A DNA stretch of 31,284 nt from Candidatus Hydrogenedentes bacterium UBA2224. Lineage in GTDB: Bacteria > Hydrogenedentota > Hydrogenedentia > Hydrogenedentales > SLHB01. This document shows positions 7,442 through 15,212 of the stretch, piece by piece (the first letter of the stretch is position 1; the number at the start of each line of letters is the position of its first letter). A program made the translations under genes and the position numbers. Under the pieces are notes generated by a model. That model was not told the DNA's origin and did no database searches. It saw only the letters and a list, made by a program, of their open reading frames with translations. Location: assembly GCA_002348185.1 (NCBI GenBank), contig DDYW01000047.1:1-31284 (forward strand), in the 5' to 3' direction.

Positions 7442-8980
7442 GTGCGCCTACCACGTTCGAGCGGAGTGCTGTTGCATCCCACCTCCCTGCCGTCGCCGCA
7501 CGGAATCGGCGACCTGGGCGCCGAAGCCTACCGGTTCGCCGATTTTCTGCGCGAGACCGGCCAGCGCATCTGGCAGGTCTTGCCCCTGGGCCCGACCGGC
7601 CACACCCATTCGCCGTATCAATCGTACTCGGCCTTCGCCGGCAATCCCCTGCTGGTCAGCCTGCCCCCGCTTGTCCGGGATGGCCTGCTCGAAAGCCGGA
7701 TACTCGAGACCGCCCCCGCCTTCAACGAAACCTCCGTCGATTACGACGCGGTCACGGCCTTCAAAGAAGCCGCAATGCGCCATGCCAGCCGCCGTTTCCA
7801 TGAAGGCGGCGCGCCGCAGTTGCGCGAGGAATACGACCGCTTCTGCGCGGAAAACACGTCCTGGCTCGACGGCTACGCCCTGTTCCGGGCCATGAAGGAA
7901 GCGCACGGCGGCGCCGCATGGCACACCTGGGACGCCGCGCTCGTGCACCGTGAACCGGACGCGTTGCGGTCCTGGCAGGAAAAACTGAGACCGGAAACCG
8001 ACGACTTGAAATTCCAGCAGTTTCTGTTCTTCCGGCAATGGCGCGACCTGAGAAACTACTGCCGCGACCGCGGCATCGTCATCATGGGCGACATTCCCAT
8101 CTACGTCGCTCATGACAGCAGCGATGTGTGGAGCCATCCCGACCTGTTCCACCTGGACGAGACCGGGGAGCCGACAGTGGTGGCTGGCGTGCCACCCGAC
8201 TACTTCTCGGCCACCGGCCAGTACTGGGGCAATCCCATTTACCGGTGGGACCTCATGGCGTCGCGGGGCTATGCGTGGTGGATCGACCGGATCCGATCCA
8301 TGCTATCGATGATGGACATCCTGCGCATCGATCACTTCCGCGGCTTCGAGGCCTACTGGGTCATTCCCGCCTCGGAGACCACCGCCGTCAACGGTCACTG
8401 GGAAGCGGGCCCCCGGGATGACCTGTTTCACGCCATCCAGAACGCCCTGGGCTCGGTGCCGCTGGTCGCGGAGAATCTGGGGCTGATTACGGACGAGGTC
8501 GAGGCCTTGAGGAAACGCTTCGAGTTTCCGGGCATGGGCGTGTTGCAGTTTGCCTTCGGGCCGGACATCCACCACGCCGGATTTCTGCCCCATCAGTACT
8601 ACCCGAACCTGGTAGCCTATACGGGCACTCACGACAATGACACCTTCATCGGCTGGTGGCAGGCCAAAGGCGAGGGAACTACCATGTCGCGTGCGGCAAT
8701 CCGGCAGGAACGGGACTTTGCCCGCAGGTACATGGCAACCACCGGAAAAGACATCCACTGGGTGGGGATCCGGACGGTCATGGCCTCAGTGGCCGACACC
8801 GCCGTGTTCCCCCTTCAGGATATCCTCGGCCTGGGTTCCGAAGCGCGCATGAACACCCCAGGCACCAGCGGCGACCACAACTGGCGATGGCGGTTCCGGG
8901 CCGGCGCGCTGACCCCCGAGGTGGCCGGGCGCCTGCGCGAACTGACCGAGCTCTACGGCCGCCTGCCAGACGGCCGCTGA
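7442..8980 (+). CDS. malQ: 4-alpha-glucanotransferase (GH77, amylomaltase)
   Basis: Transfers alpha-1,4-glucan segments between maltodextrins and releases glucose; a cytoplasmic enzyme of glycogen or maltose turnover. The 512-residue protein matches the short bacterial GH77 form from start (SGVLLHPTSLPSPHGIGDLG) to end. Catalytic residues by family alignment are nucleophile Asp297 (LRIDHFRGFEAYW), acid/base Glu344 (LVAENLGLIT) and Asp398 (YTGTHDND). It starts with GTG after AAAGGA, 15 bases downstream of the methyltransferase, so it may share that transcript. It runs convergent to the DUF4091 gene with a 15-base gap. Confidence 0.95.
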   Translation: MRLPRSSGVLLHPTSLPSPHGIGDLGAEAYRFADFLRETGQRIWQVLPLGPTGHTHSPYQSYSAFAGNPLLVSLPPLVRDGLLESRILETAPAFNETSVDYDAVTAFKEAAMRHASRRFHEGGAPQLREEYDRFCAENTSWLDGYALFRAMKEAHGGAAWHTWDAALVHREPDALRSWQEKLRPETDDLKFQQFLFFRQWRDLRNYCRDRGIVIMGDIPIYVAHDSSDVWSHPDLFHLDETGEPTVVAGVPPDYFSATGQYWGNPIYRWDLMASRGYAWWIDRIRSMLSMMDILRIDHFRGFEAYWVIPASETTAVNGHWEAGPRDDLFHAIQNALGSVPLVAENLGLITDEVEALRKRFEFPGMGVLQFAFGPDIHHAGFLPHQYYPNLVAYTGTHDNDTFIGWWQAKGEGTTMSRAAIRQERDFARRYMATTGKDIHWVGIRTVMASVADTAVFPLQDILGLGSEARMNTPGTSGDHNWRWRFRAGALTPEVAGRLRELTELYGRLPDGR

Positions 8981-8995
8981 CGCAGCGCCCGCACG

Positions 8996-10867
8996 CTACC
9001 GCACCGAAAGCGCTTCGATGGCCCGGGCGACCTTGTCGCGGTGTTTTTCAATCGGCGCCGGGTCCTTGGTGTAGGTGGTAAGGTCTGTGGAGATCTCACC
9101 CGGAACGGCCAGGAGCTTCTGATACCGGCGCTTCATCCGCGCAGGAAGCTCATTGCCTTTCTCCTCCAGCAGCCGTTCGAGCATGGCCAGGTATTCGTAG
9201 TCCTCGATGCCGTCGCGCAACATCTCCATGCGGCAGCAGGCCACGGGCCCCTCCAGAATGGGCTCCGTGGCGACGCCGCCGGCGGCCTCGGGCGGATACA
9301 CAAAACGCCCGTCGCCGTTCCCCCACGGCTCGCGCGCCCCCTCGACGTAGGGGTTCGATTTCCATCCCATGGGATCTTCGTAGGGATTCTGGGGATGGTC
9401 CGGATACGCCACGCTGGTGGACCAGAGGGTGGTGGTCCAGAAGAGCAGGCCGGTAACATCGTATTGCCAGGTCTGCCAGAGCCAGATGCGCAGATCCGTG
9501 CCCGGATGGTCGATGAACATCCCCGCGAACGGCCGTTTCGGCACGGTGCAGATATACCACCAGAGGGTCTCCCCGGCGGCCCGGCGCGCCTCGGCATCGT
9601 CATGATTGTACGTGCTGGTCATGGGACACCAGATGTTGGGCCCGCCGATCAGCTTGGGATCGATCTTCTCGGTGATCATGCGGCCGATGCCCGGGGCGAC
9701 ATTCTTAAGACGGATGAACTGGTCGCGGACGAATTCGTACTGCTTGGGATTGGGCTCGTCGAAGAAGTAGACGTAGCTCATGTCGAGCCAGCCCTTGTCG
9801 CGCAGATGGGCCTCGACCGCCTGCGCGTAGGCGGTGAACGCCAGCTCGAACTCGGGGTCGCCGAGCCGATAGTCAAGCAGGGCGGGATCGCTGTGGCCGC
9901 CGTAGGTGCCGCCGCCAAGGCCCGGAATGCCTATCCGGAACGTGGTGATGTGCCGATCGCGAATCGCCGACTCCATCGCGGCATCCCAATCCGACCAGTC
10001 AAACCGCGGTGTCAACGCCTTTTCCTGCAGCAGCGCGCGAACGGCCGGGGCAAGGTCCGCGCCCTCGTTCTCACCAAGTTTCACCCACTCCACGTGGATC
10101 TCGTGGCCCGGCACCGGGTCGTACAGGGTGATGTGATTGTCCGCAAAATACTCCAGGTACTTGTTGAGCACAGTTTCGCGAGCCTGGGGCTCCTGCAGCG
10201 CCTGGTAATGGAAGACCGCGCCCGCATCAAATCCGAACGCGGTCGTACACGTCATCCGGTCGGGCAACTCAAATGCGTAGACCCGCACGTGCAGGGGAAC
10301 CTGCGCCGCAAAACCGGCCGCTTCCAGCAGGATGCTGCCGGTGTAGTCGCCCGGCGCGGCATCGCGGGGAACGTCCACCCGCACCCACAACGGCTGATTC
10401 GTGTCCGCCTCCAGCGCGATCGGCGCGGTGAACGGCGGCAGCGGATCGGGCCACAGGCCTTGTGCGCCCCAGGCATCCGTGGGAAACTCGACATACACAT
10501 ACCGCACCCGCAATACCTCGACGGCTTCAGCGGGCAAGACGGCGCCGTTCGGACCCGTCAGGCTGGACGCCTTCGCGGTGAATCCCTCCAGCGCCCGCGT
10601 GGGACGCACGACCAGCTGGGCCGCTTCGGCCTCGTTCCGTGCGGCGCGGATCTCGATCGCGCGGCCCTTTCTAGATGGCACGGGGCGCGTCTGGCTCACC
10701 TTCCAGCCCGAAGACGCCCACCACAGTTCGACGGCCGGGTCGGGCGAGGCCAGGCGTTCTCCATACCCATCCTCAAACAGAATGCAGTCCACCTCCACGG
10801 CGCCCGCCGCACCCGCGCAGCCAAGCAGCAGACATGCGGCCATTGCATACGAAAAAACCTGTTTCAA
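8996..10867 (-). CDS. DUF4091 / GH123-like glycosidase lipoprotein
   Basis: Likely an exported glycoside hydrolase related to GH123 beta-N-acetylgalactosaminidases. The 623-residue protein begins with a lipoprotein signal (lipobox LLGC, Cys17), then a beta-sandwich domain (about 25-210). A TIM barrel follows, with the adjacent acidic pair Asp370-Glu371 in YVYFFDEP; GH123 uses such a neighbouring Asp-Glu pair. The C-terminus holds RMEMLRDGIEDYEYLAML, the DUF4091 hallmark. The start is a TTG: GGGGGAG lies six bases before it, and this codon begins the signal peptide cleanly. The ATG nine codons upstream (10894) has neither feature. It is the downstream neighbour of the photolyase gene but probably unrelated to it. 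The true substrate is unknown. Confidence 0.82.
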   Translation of the reverse strand: MKQVFSYAMAACLLLGCAGAAGAVEVDCILFEDGYGERLASPDPAVELWWASSGWKVSQTRPVPSRKGRAIEIRAARNEAEAAQLVVRPTRALEGFTAKASSLTGPNGAVLPAEAVEVLRVRYVYVEFPTDAWGAQGLWPDPLPPFTAPIALEADTNQPLWVRVDVPRDAAPGDYTGSILLEAAGFAAQVPLHVRVYAFELPDRMTCTTAFGFDAGAVFHYQALQEPQARETVLNKYLEYFADNHITLYDPVPGHEIHVEWVKLGENEGADLAPAVRALLQEKALTPRFDWSDWDAAMESAIRDRHITTFRIGIPGLGGGTYGGHSDPALLDYRLGDPEFELAFTAYAQAVEAHLRDKGWLDMSYVYFFDEPNPKQYEFVRDQFIRLKNVAPGIGRMITEKIDPKLIGGPNIWCPMTSTYNHDDAEARRAAGETLWWYICTVPKRPFAGMFIDHPGTDLRIWLWQTWQYDVTGLLFWTTTLWSTSVAYPDHPQNPYEDPMGWKSNPYVEGAREPWGNGDGRFVYPPEAAGGVATEPILEGPVACCRMEMLRDGIEDYEYLAMLERLLEEKGNELPARMKRRYQKLLAVPGEISTDLTTYTKDPAPIEKHRDKVARAIEALSVR

Positions 10868-10873
10868 GGCTGT

Positions 10874-10880
10874 CTCCCCC
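10874..10880 (-). promoter_or_regulatory. ribosome binding site fixing a TTG start
   Basis: On the minus strand this reads GGGGGAG, six bases before the TTG at 10867. It favours that codon over the ATG at 10894 as the start of the DUF4091 lipoprotein. Confidence 0.65.
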
Positions 10881-10882
10881 AC

Positions 10883-10895
10883 GTTGAGTGTCAAC
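10883..10895. repeat. 13-bp inverted repeat before the DUF4091 gene
   Basis: GTTGA-GTG-TCAAC is a perfect 5-3-5 inverted repeat lying immediately upstream of the ribosome site of the DUF4091 gene. It could be an operator or a short RNA hairpin controlling translation. It is short enough to be chance. Confidence 0.3.
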
Positions 10896-10935
10896 CGACC
10901 GGCACTTCCACAAAAGACTTCCCGGGAACCCGCGC

Positions 10936-12378
10936 CTACGTGATCCGTTCAAACGCCGCGAGAGCACGGTCTCGCGCTTCCGAATGATCGATTATAGGCG
11001 ACGGGTACGTATCATCCAAACACACACCGGCTTCGCGCAGCGTGTCCGGGGGCGCCTGCCAGGGCTTGTGAATCCACTGGCCGGGAAGCCCGGCAAGTTC
11101 GGGCACCCACTGCCGGATGTAATCGCCCGCGGGATCGTATCGCTCGCCCTGGCTCACGGGATTGAATACGCGGAAGTACGGGGCCGCGTCCGCCCCGCAC
11201 CCGGCCGTCCATTGCCACCCCTGCGTGTTGTTGGCGAGGTCGGCATCCACCAGGGTGTCCCAGAACCACGCGGCTCCGTGTTGCCAGGAAATGAGCAGGT
11301 CTTTCGTCAGCATGGAGGCGACAATCATGCGGACCCGGTTGTGCATCCATCCGGTTTTCCAGAGCTGCCGCATGCCTGCGTCGACAACAGGATACCCCGT
11401 ACGCCCGCGCTGCCACGCCCGCTGGGCTTCCGCGTCGTGTTTCCAGGGGAACGCAGCAAACTTCTCCTGCATGGGCTCCGCGGGCAGGTGCGGGAAGTTG
11501 TAAAGCAGGCTGTAGGAGAATTCACGCCACCCGAGCTCGCTCAGGAACTTCTCAGCGCCGCGTTTCGCCGCGTTCGAGCCGCGCCCCGCCGCGGCAGCCT
11601 GTACGGCGTGCCAGACCTGGCGCGGGCCGACCTCACCGAAGTGGAGGTACGGCGACAAGCGGGACGTGTCGTCGCGCCCGGGCTGGTCGCGCCCGTCGCA
11701 ATACGAATCAAGGGACGCATCCAGAAACGTCTCGAGGCGGTCCCAGGCGGCATCCTCCCCGAACGCCCAGGCTTCGCGGATGCCGCCCGCCCAGTCGGGC
11801 CGGGGCGCCAACCCGAGCGATTCCAGGCGCACCGATCTCGGCCACGATTCCGGCGCGGGAACGCGGCGCGGCGCCGTGACCGGCTCGGCGGGCGCCAGCC
11901 TGTCCAACGCGGCTTTCCAGAATGGCGTGAAGACCTTGTAGGGCCCGCCCTGCCGGGTGGTGACTTCCCACGGCTCGACCAGCAGCGCCCCGTTGAAGTC
12001 TTTCACGGCGAGCCCCAGGTCATGGGCGCGTCCTTTGACCATGTCATCGCGCCGTCGAATTTCGGGCTCGTAACGCCGGTTCCAGTACAGCGCGCCGGCA
12101 CGCGTGGACCGGGCGATGGACTCCAGTTCGTCCCAGGCGGCGCCGCGCCGGAGAATCAGCCGTGAACCGGCCTTCTCGAGCCGGCCCTCGAGGCGCTGAA
12201 GCGAATGATGCAGCCAGCAGCGGCTTGCGGCCCCCGGCGCCCAAGCCCCCTCCTCCGCCGGCGCCCACACATACACGGGGATGACAGGGCCCCCGCGGCG
12301 GACCGCCTCCAGAAATGCCGGGTTGTCTTCAAGGCGCAGGTCTTGCCGGAACCATACGATTGTCGCGTCGTGTGCCAT
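10936..12378 (-). CDS. phrB: deoxyribodipyrimidine photolyase (class I CPD)
   Basis: Repairs UV-induced cyclobutane pyrimidine dimers using light, with FAD and an antenna pigment. The 480-residue protein has the N-terminal antenna domain (VWFRQDLRLEDNPA, 8-21) and the FAD domain. The FAD domain shows DTSRLSPYLHFGE (237-249), GYPVVDAGMRQL (328-339), WMHNRVRM (344-351) and NNTQGWQWTAGCG with PYFRVFNP (383-407). The tryptophan electron-transfer chain appears conserved (Trp322, Trp365 and Trp388 by alignment from memory). GAGGAAGG precedes the ATG. The gene lies 36 bases downstream of the P-loop ATPase gene on the same strand. Cryptochrome is a less likely alternative. Confidence 0.95.
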   Translation of the reverse strand: MAHDATIVWFRQDLRLEDNPAFLEAVRRGGPVIPVYVWAPAEEGAWAPGAASRCWLHHSLQRLEGRLEKAGSRLILRRGAAWDELESIARSTRAGALYWNRRYEPEIRRRDDMVKGRAHDLGLAVKDFNGALLVEPWEVTTRQGGPYKVFTPFWKAALDRLAPAEPVTAPRRVPAPESWPRSVRLESLGLAPRPDWAGGIREAWAFGEDAAWDRLETFLDASLDSYCDGRDQPGRDDTSRLSPYLHFGEVGPRQVWHAVQAAAAGRGSNAAKRGAEKFLSELGWREFSYSLLYNFPHLPAEPMQEKFAAFPWKHDAEAQRAWQRGRTGYPVVDAGMRQLWKTGWMHNRVRMIVASMLTKDLLISWQHGAAWFWDTLVDADLANNTQGWQWTAGCGADAAPYFRVFNPVSQGERYDPAGDYIRQWVPELAGLPGQWIHKPWQAPPDTLREAGVCLDDTYPSPIIDHSEARDRALAAFERIT

Positions 12379-12414
12379 GGCCTTCCTCAGGTTGAGCCGG
12401 GGAGCGGAGCGTCA

Positions 12415-13248
12415 TCATCCATCACAAGCGGCCAGGAAATCCAACACCAGCCTTCGGGTCTTTTCGACGGTCTTGACGGCTCTGTCGGCGTTGCGCGCGA
12501 CAAAGTCGCGGCATTCGCGAAACCAGGCGCGGTCGAGACCGGCATCGCCAGAGAACCCACCCCGCCCGTGTGCATAGACGAGCTGGTGCGGCTCGGTCCC
12601 GTTTGAGGCATACACCCGTTCCACCCGGCGGTGGGACACGTGCCAGCCGCCCTCGACGCGCATGAAGGCCAGCAACCGGAAGGCCGTGAAATGCGCGTGC
12701 GGAACATCGTTCTCAACACAGACCTGCATATGGGCCTCGTCGATGTCGTCAGCGTGCAGATTCGTCGCCAGCATGCAGCCGTTGGCGCTCAAGGCGCAAT
12801 ACCGTCTCAGCGATTCTCCCCACAGATAGGCAAAGTAAGGACCCGCCCCGATTTCGTGGCAGATGAGGCAGGTCCGGTCCCCGGCCTCCTCTCGCGAATA
12901 CCTGCGCAGCGCATCGTCGGTGGCTGCGGCCAGGACCGTACCGGCAGGCACGAAGTTGAGCAGGGCACACATCACCGTAGTCTTGCCCGCGCCACCAGGA
13001 TTGGCGCCAATCATGAACGAGGTCCCGCGCGAAATGTGCATCAGGAAATACGCCGCCAGATCCACATCCAGCGTGCCGGCCGCCAGCAGGTCAAACACGC
13101 TCAGCATGCGGCCTCCCCGCTGGTTGCACCGCTCCAGTTCCATGCAATGCCGGCGAATTGCGTCGTCCATGCCTGCCTGCCTCGAAAATCCGACCGGCGT
13201 GGGACCGCGCGGGTCCGCGTGGTCATCCCCGGGTCTTCTGGTTTGCAT
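12415..13248 (-). CDS. P-loop ATPase resembling VirB11/PilT secretion ATPases
   Basis: Function unknown. The 277-residue frame has a Walker A motif GANPGGAGKTT (81-91). A beta strand ending in CLICHEIG (128-134) follows, in the place of the Walker B/catalytic glutamate, and then SANGCMLATNLHADDIDEA (154-172). This last segment resembles the TLHAN-type histidine box of secretion and pilus-retraction ATPases. The protein is much shorter than those enzymes and has no recognisable N-terminal domain or zinc site. No secretion genes lie nearby. An internal ATG at 13170 (protein starting MDDAIRRHC, 251 residues) could be the true start; neither start has a convincing ribosome site. Membership of this family is inferred from motif order only. 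Confidence 0.55.
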   Translation of the reverse strand: MQTRRPGDDHADPRGPTPVGFSRQAGMDDAIRRHCMELERCNQRGGRMLSVFDLLAAGTLDVDLAAYFLMHISRGTSFMIGANPGGAGKTTVMCALLNFVPAGTVLAAATDDALRRYSREEAGDRTCLICHEIGAGPYFAYLWGESLRRYCALSANGCMLATNLHADDIDEAHMQVCVENDVPHAHFTAFRLLAFMRVEGGWHVSHRRVERVYASNGTEPHQLVYAHGRGGFSGDAGLDRAWFRECRDFVARNADRAVKTVEKTRRLVLDFLAACDG

Positions 13249-13746
13249 CGTCTTCAGGTGAGCCCATCGGCTCCTGGTGCGCTGTCCCTCGTTGAAGCGC
13301 CCATCTTACCATATCCCACAAGGACTACCCCTGGAACATCCGCAGTCCCTGAATCAATGATCTCGACGCCATGCAGCACCCGGCGCGGCCAGCAGGTAGA
13401 GGCTCCGGAGACGGAGGCGGCCGCGACCAGATGTGTCATAACACCCCATTTTGCAATGATTTACAATAGACCCAACACAGAAGGGCGGCTAAGTGTCTTG
13501 ACAGCTGGGGAGCTCTTCAGTAAGCTTAGGCGGGGGTTATCGGTTACCTTCCGGCCGCCTGCGCCGGAAAGTGGCCAGTCGTACCCAGCCTGGCACACGC
13601 ACAGCGGGCCGGCAAGAGGAGGTGATGCGGGCGTCCAGTGTACCCACTCGAATCTCGGGTGCGGCTTCTTCTGTACTACGGTCCGTGCCGAGAGACAAGC
13701 GTTTCGCAGGGGACAACCTTCAACAAATCAACAGGAGGTCTGAAAA
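13249..13746. other. intergenic region; 5' leader of the hydrolase gene
   Basis: There is no convincing gene in these 498 bases; short open frames on both strands lack ribosome sites and protein-like composition. The right half probably forms the transcribed leader of the secreted hydrolase, with a candidate promoter at 13498-13526. It contains a perfect 7-bp hairpin (13549-13569, TTCCGGC / GCCGGAA with a 7-base loop) and a second 7-bp hairpin including one G-T pair (13645-13661). It does not match a riboswitch class I can recall. Confidence 0.45.
13498..13526 (+). promoter_or_regulatory. candidate promoter upstream of the hydrolase cassette
   Basis: A perfect TTGACA (13498-13503) is followed after 17 bases by TAAGCT (13521-13526), a weak -10. 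A better -10-like word, TACAAT, lies further upstream near 13462 without a clear -35. If the TTGACA is used, the leader is about 210 bases long. Confidence 0.35.
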
Positions 13747-14724
13747 ATGCGTATTCACGTGTGCATTCTGACTGCTTTGTTGCTGGCGAGCGGGGGCGTA
13801 AACGCCGCGGAAGTCTTCGATGTGCTGGAAGTGAACGGTCACCCCGGCTACATCACGGCCTATCAAGTCAGTCCTGACGGCATCGTAGACAAAGTGCTCA
13901 TGCTGGTCAGCGGCTTCGACACCGACAATGACGACCATCCGATTGACGATCTTACGACGGATTACCAGCCCGTCATTGATCTGCTGGGACCTCAGGGCTG
14001 GGATATTGTGCTCTTTGACTATGTGCGCGGGGACATCGACCTCAAGCAGAATGCCGACAATTTGGCCCGCTTCATTGAAGTAGTGGACAGCATTGCGGTG
14101 CCCAACTACCACCTGGCGCTTGTCGGCGGCTCGATGGGAGGGATTGTCGTACGGACCATGTTCGTTCAGGAATACTCCGGCATGGGTGTCGACACATTCG
14201 TTTCCGTGGACTCCCCGCATCACGGCGTCTACCTGAGCAGTTGGGTGGAAGGCCTGGCCACGCTGATGCTTGACCAGTATGTCGCCGCCCATCAGATGCA
14301 CCATGGCGATGCCCTGTACAACCAGCACTACGGCTGGCTGCAGAGCGTCGAGAACGACGGCTACTTCAAACCGAACATCATTGCTCCCATGGCCACGTGT
14401 GCCGTTGCGCTCAGCAACGGCGAAAGCCAATGGCAGGTGAAATGGGGCGACGAGATCATTCACAACAAGTGGTATGGCGTTTCCTGCATTATTTACCAGG
14501 AAGGACTGACGTCCACCTACATGCCGTACCACTCGGTGACGCTGATGGATGACTGGGCCACCCGCCGCACCGTCAAATGGAACCGTAACGTCTATTCCTA
14601 TTACAGCACAGCCACGTCGTATTTCGACCAGAAGGTGCCCAATCCCGTGGACGAACACGGCGCCCCGGAATATGCCGTGCAGCAGGCCATCAACTTCGTG
14701 CTGGCCCACGCGCCCCAGAACTAG
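13747..14724 (+). CDS. secreted alpha/beta-hydrolase (lipase/esterase-like)
   Basis: Predicted extracytoplasmic serine hydrolase. The 325-residue protein begins with a signal peptide (MRIHVCILTALLLASGGVNA, cleavage after residue 20). The nucleophile elbow is GGSMGG with Ser129. Other features are an oxyanion-type LVSGFD (53-58), FVSVDSPHHG (151-160), the lipase-like DSPHxG segment that may hold the acidic residue, and a candidate catalytic His262 (PYHSVTL). The C-terminal half is rich in Trp and Tyr, as in proteins that bind greasy or glycan surfaces. AGGAGGT lies eight bases upstream, an almost ideal ribosome site. Base composition is visibly less GC-rich than its neighbours. A small gene follows 117 bases downstream, before a strong terminator. 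The substrate cannot be deduced. Confidence 0.75.
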   Translation: MRIHVCILTALLLASGGVNAAEVFDVLEVNGHPGYITAYQVSPDGIVDKVLMLVSGFDTDNDDHPIDDLTTDYQPVIDLLGPQGWDIVLFDYVRGDIDLKQNADNLARFIEVVDSIAVPNYHLALVGGSMGGIVVRTMFVQEYSGMGVDTFVSVDSPHHGVYLSSWVEGLATLMLDQYVAAHQMHHGDALYNQHYGWLQSVENDGYFKPNIIAPMATCAVALSNGESQWQVKWGDEIIHNKWYGVSCIIYQEGLTSTYMPYHSVTLMDDWATRRTVKWNRNVYSYYSTATSYFDQKVPNPVDEHGAPEYAVQQAINFVLAHAPQN

Positions 14725-14841
14725 GCAACGTTCGCCAGCGGGGCCTCCGCCGGACAAGGTTGGCTGTAACGGATCCCGGGGTCCGAATGTATTGTGTCCG
14801 AGGTTTCGGTTTGTAGATGTTGTAACGAAAGGAGAAACAAC

Positions 14842-14958
14842 ATGAAACACATTAAGTCGACTTCGAAGATTCGCCGTCCGGAAAAGGCCGAGATTCCGAT
14901 CGTGGACGACCTCCTTTGCGCGGTTTTCCCGAAAAAGGAAAAGTGCGCCGCCGCATAG
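14842..14958 (+). CDS. 38-residue peptide of unknown function
   Basis: I recognise no family. The reading frame has an ATG eight bases after AAAGGAG and a TAG stop, and lies 27 bases before an intrinsic terminator, all signs of a real short gene. The N-terminal half is basic (Lys2, Lys5, Lys9, Arg11, Arg12, Lys15). The centre EIPIVDDLLCAVF (17-29) is acidic then hydrophobic. The tail KKEKCAAA is basic and ends in three alanines. Two cysteines, 26 and 35, could form a disulfide or be modified. There is no typical signal peptide. A basic leader, a short Cys-containing core and its own terminator would fit a ribosomally made modified peptide, a toxin or a small regulator, but no maturation or export enzyme is seen. 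It may be co-transcribed with the hydrolase. Confidence 0.6.
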   Translation: MKHIKSTSKIRRPEKAEIPIVDDLLCAVFPKKEKCAAA

Positions 14959-14985
14959 TCGCGCCGCCGTATTGGAATTCACGAG

Positions 14986-15017
14986 GAGACCCCCCGAATG
15001 GGGGTCTCTTTTCTTTT
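14986..15017 (+). terminator. intrinsic terminator after the 38-residue peptide gene
   Basis: A perfect 9-bp stem, GAGACCCCC (14986-14994) with GGGGGTCTC (15000-15008), encloses a 5-base loop. It is followed at once by TTTTCTTTT. This is the clearest rho-independent terminator in the window, and it isolates the hydrolase/peptide cassette from the PQQ gene downstream. Confidence 0.93.
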
Positions 15018-15076
15018 CGGGGGGAAAAGCGTCACGCGCAGGCGGCCAGCCCCGCCGGAGCCCGGGACGGGGCCGA

Positions 15077-15105
15077 TTGAACGATTCGTGCGCCGTCGCT
15101 ATCAT
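15077..15105 (+). promoter_or_regulatory. sigma-70 promoter for the PQQ-like/lipoprotein operon
   Basis: TTGAAC (15077-15082), a 17-base spacer, and TATCAT (15100-15105), a 5/6 match to the -10 consensus. It lies just after the terminator and about 100 bases before the chosen TTG start of the PQQ-like gene. Confidence 0.6.
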
Positions 15106-15202
15106 AAGGGATGTAGTCTTCGTGGGTGCCCCGCCGTCTGACCGCGGCCAGAATTCCGGAAAGGTTCGCGGTTGCCTGGTGTTCCAAATGTATCCGGAGT
15201 CT

Positions 15203-15207
15203 GGAGG
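15203..15207 (+). promoter_or_regulatory. ribosome binding site fixing a TTG start
   Basis: GGAGG lies five bases before the TTG at 15213 and only two before the in-frame GTG at 15210. It therefore favours TTG as the start of the PQQ-like protein. Confidence 0.6.
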
Positions 15208-15212
15208 TTGTG

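Noticed and set aside
9041..10987. 648-codon + strand open frame opposite the DUF4091 gene
   Set aside because: Antisense shadow; the minus strand carries signal peptide, FFDEP and DUF4091 motifs.
10888..12165. Long + strand open frame opposite the photolyase gene
   Set aside because: The minus strand encodes an unmistakable photolyase; this frame is low-complexity, Arg/Pro-rich, has no ribosome site, and is a shadow caused by high GC.
13254..13439. 61-codon minus-strand frame with a VGYGKMG segment
   Set aside because: Too short for the Rossmann-type fold the segment suggests, no ribosome site, and no conserved context.
13530..13640. c-di-GMP (GEMM) or cobalamin riboswitch in the hydrolase leader
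   Set aside because: Fragments such as CACGCACAG and GGGGGTTA resemble parts of GEMM, but they are in the wrong order and the conserved cores are missing; no cobalamin box GCCACTG either.
13640..13670. tRNA-like T-arm around the word CTCGAATCTCGG
   Set aside because: No acceptor stem, D-arm or anticodon arm can be built around it.
12631..13743. 370-codon + strand open frame opposite the P-loop ATPase
   Set aside because: It crosses the intergenic region and has no recognisable domain or ribosome site; the opposite strand has a clear Walker A motif.
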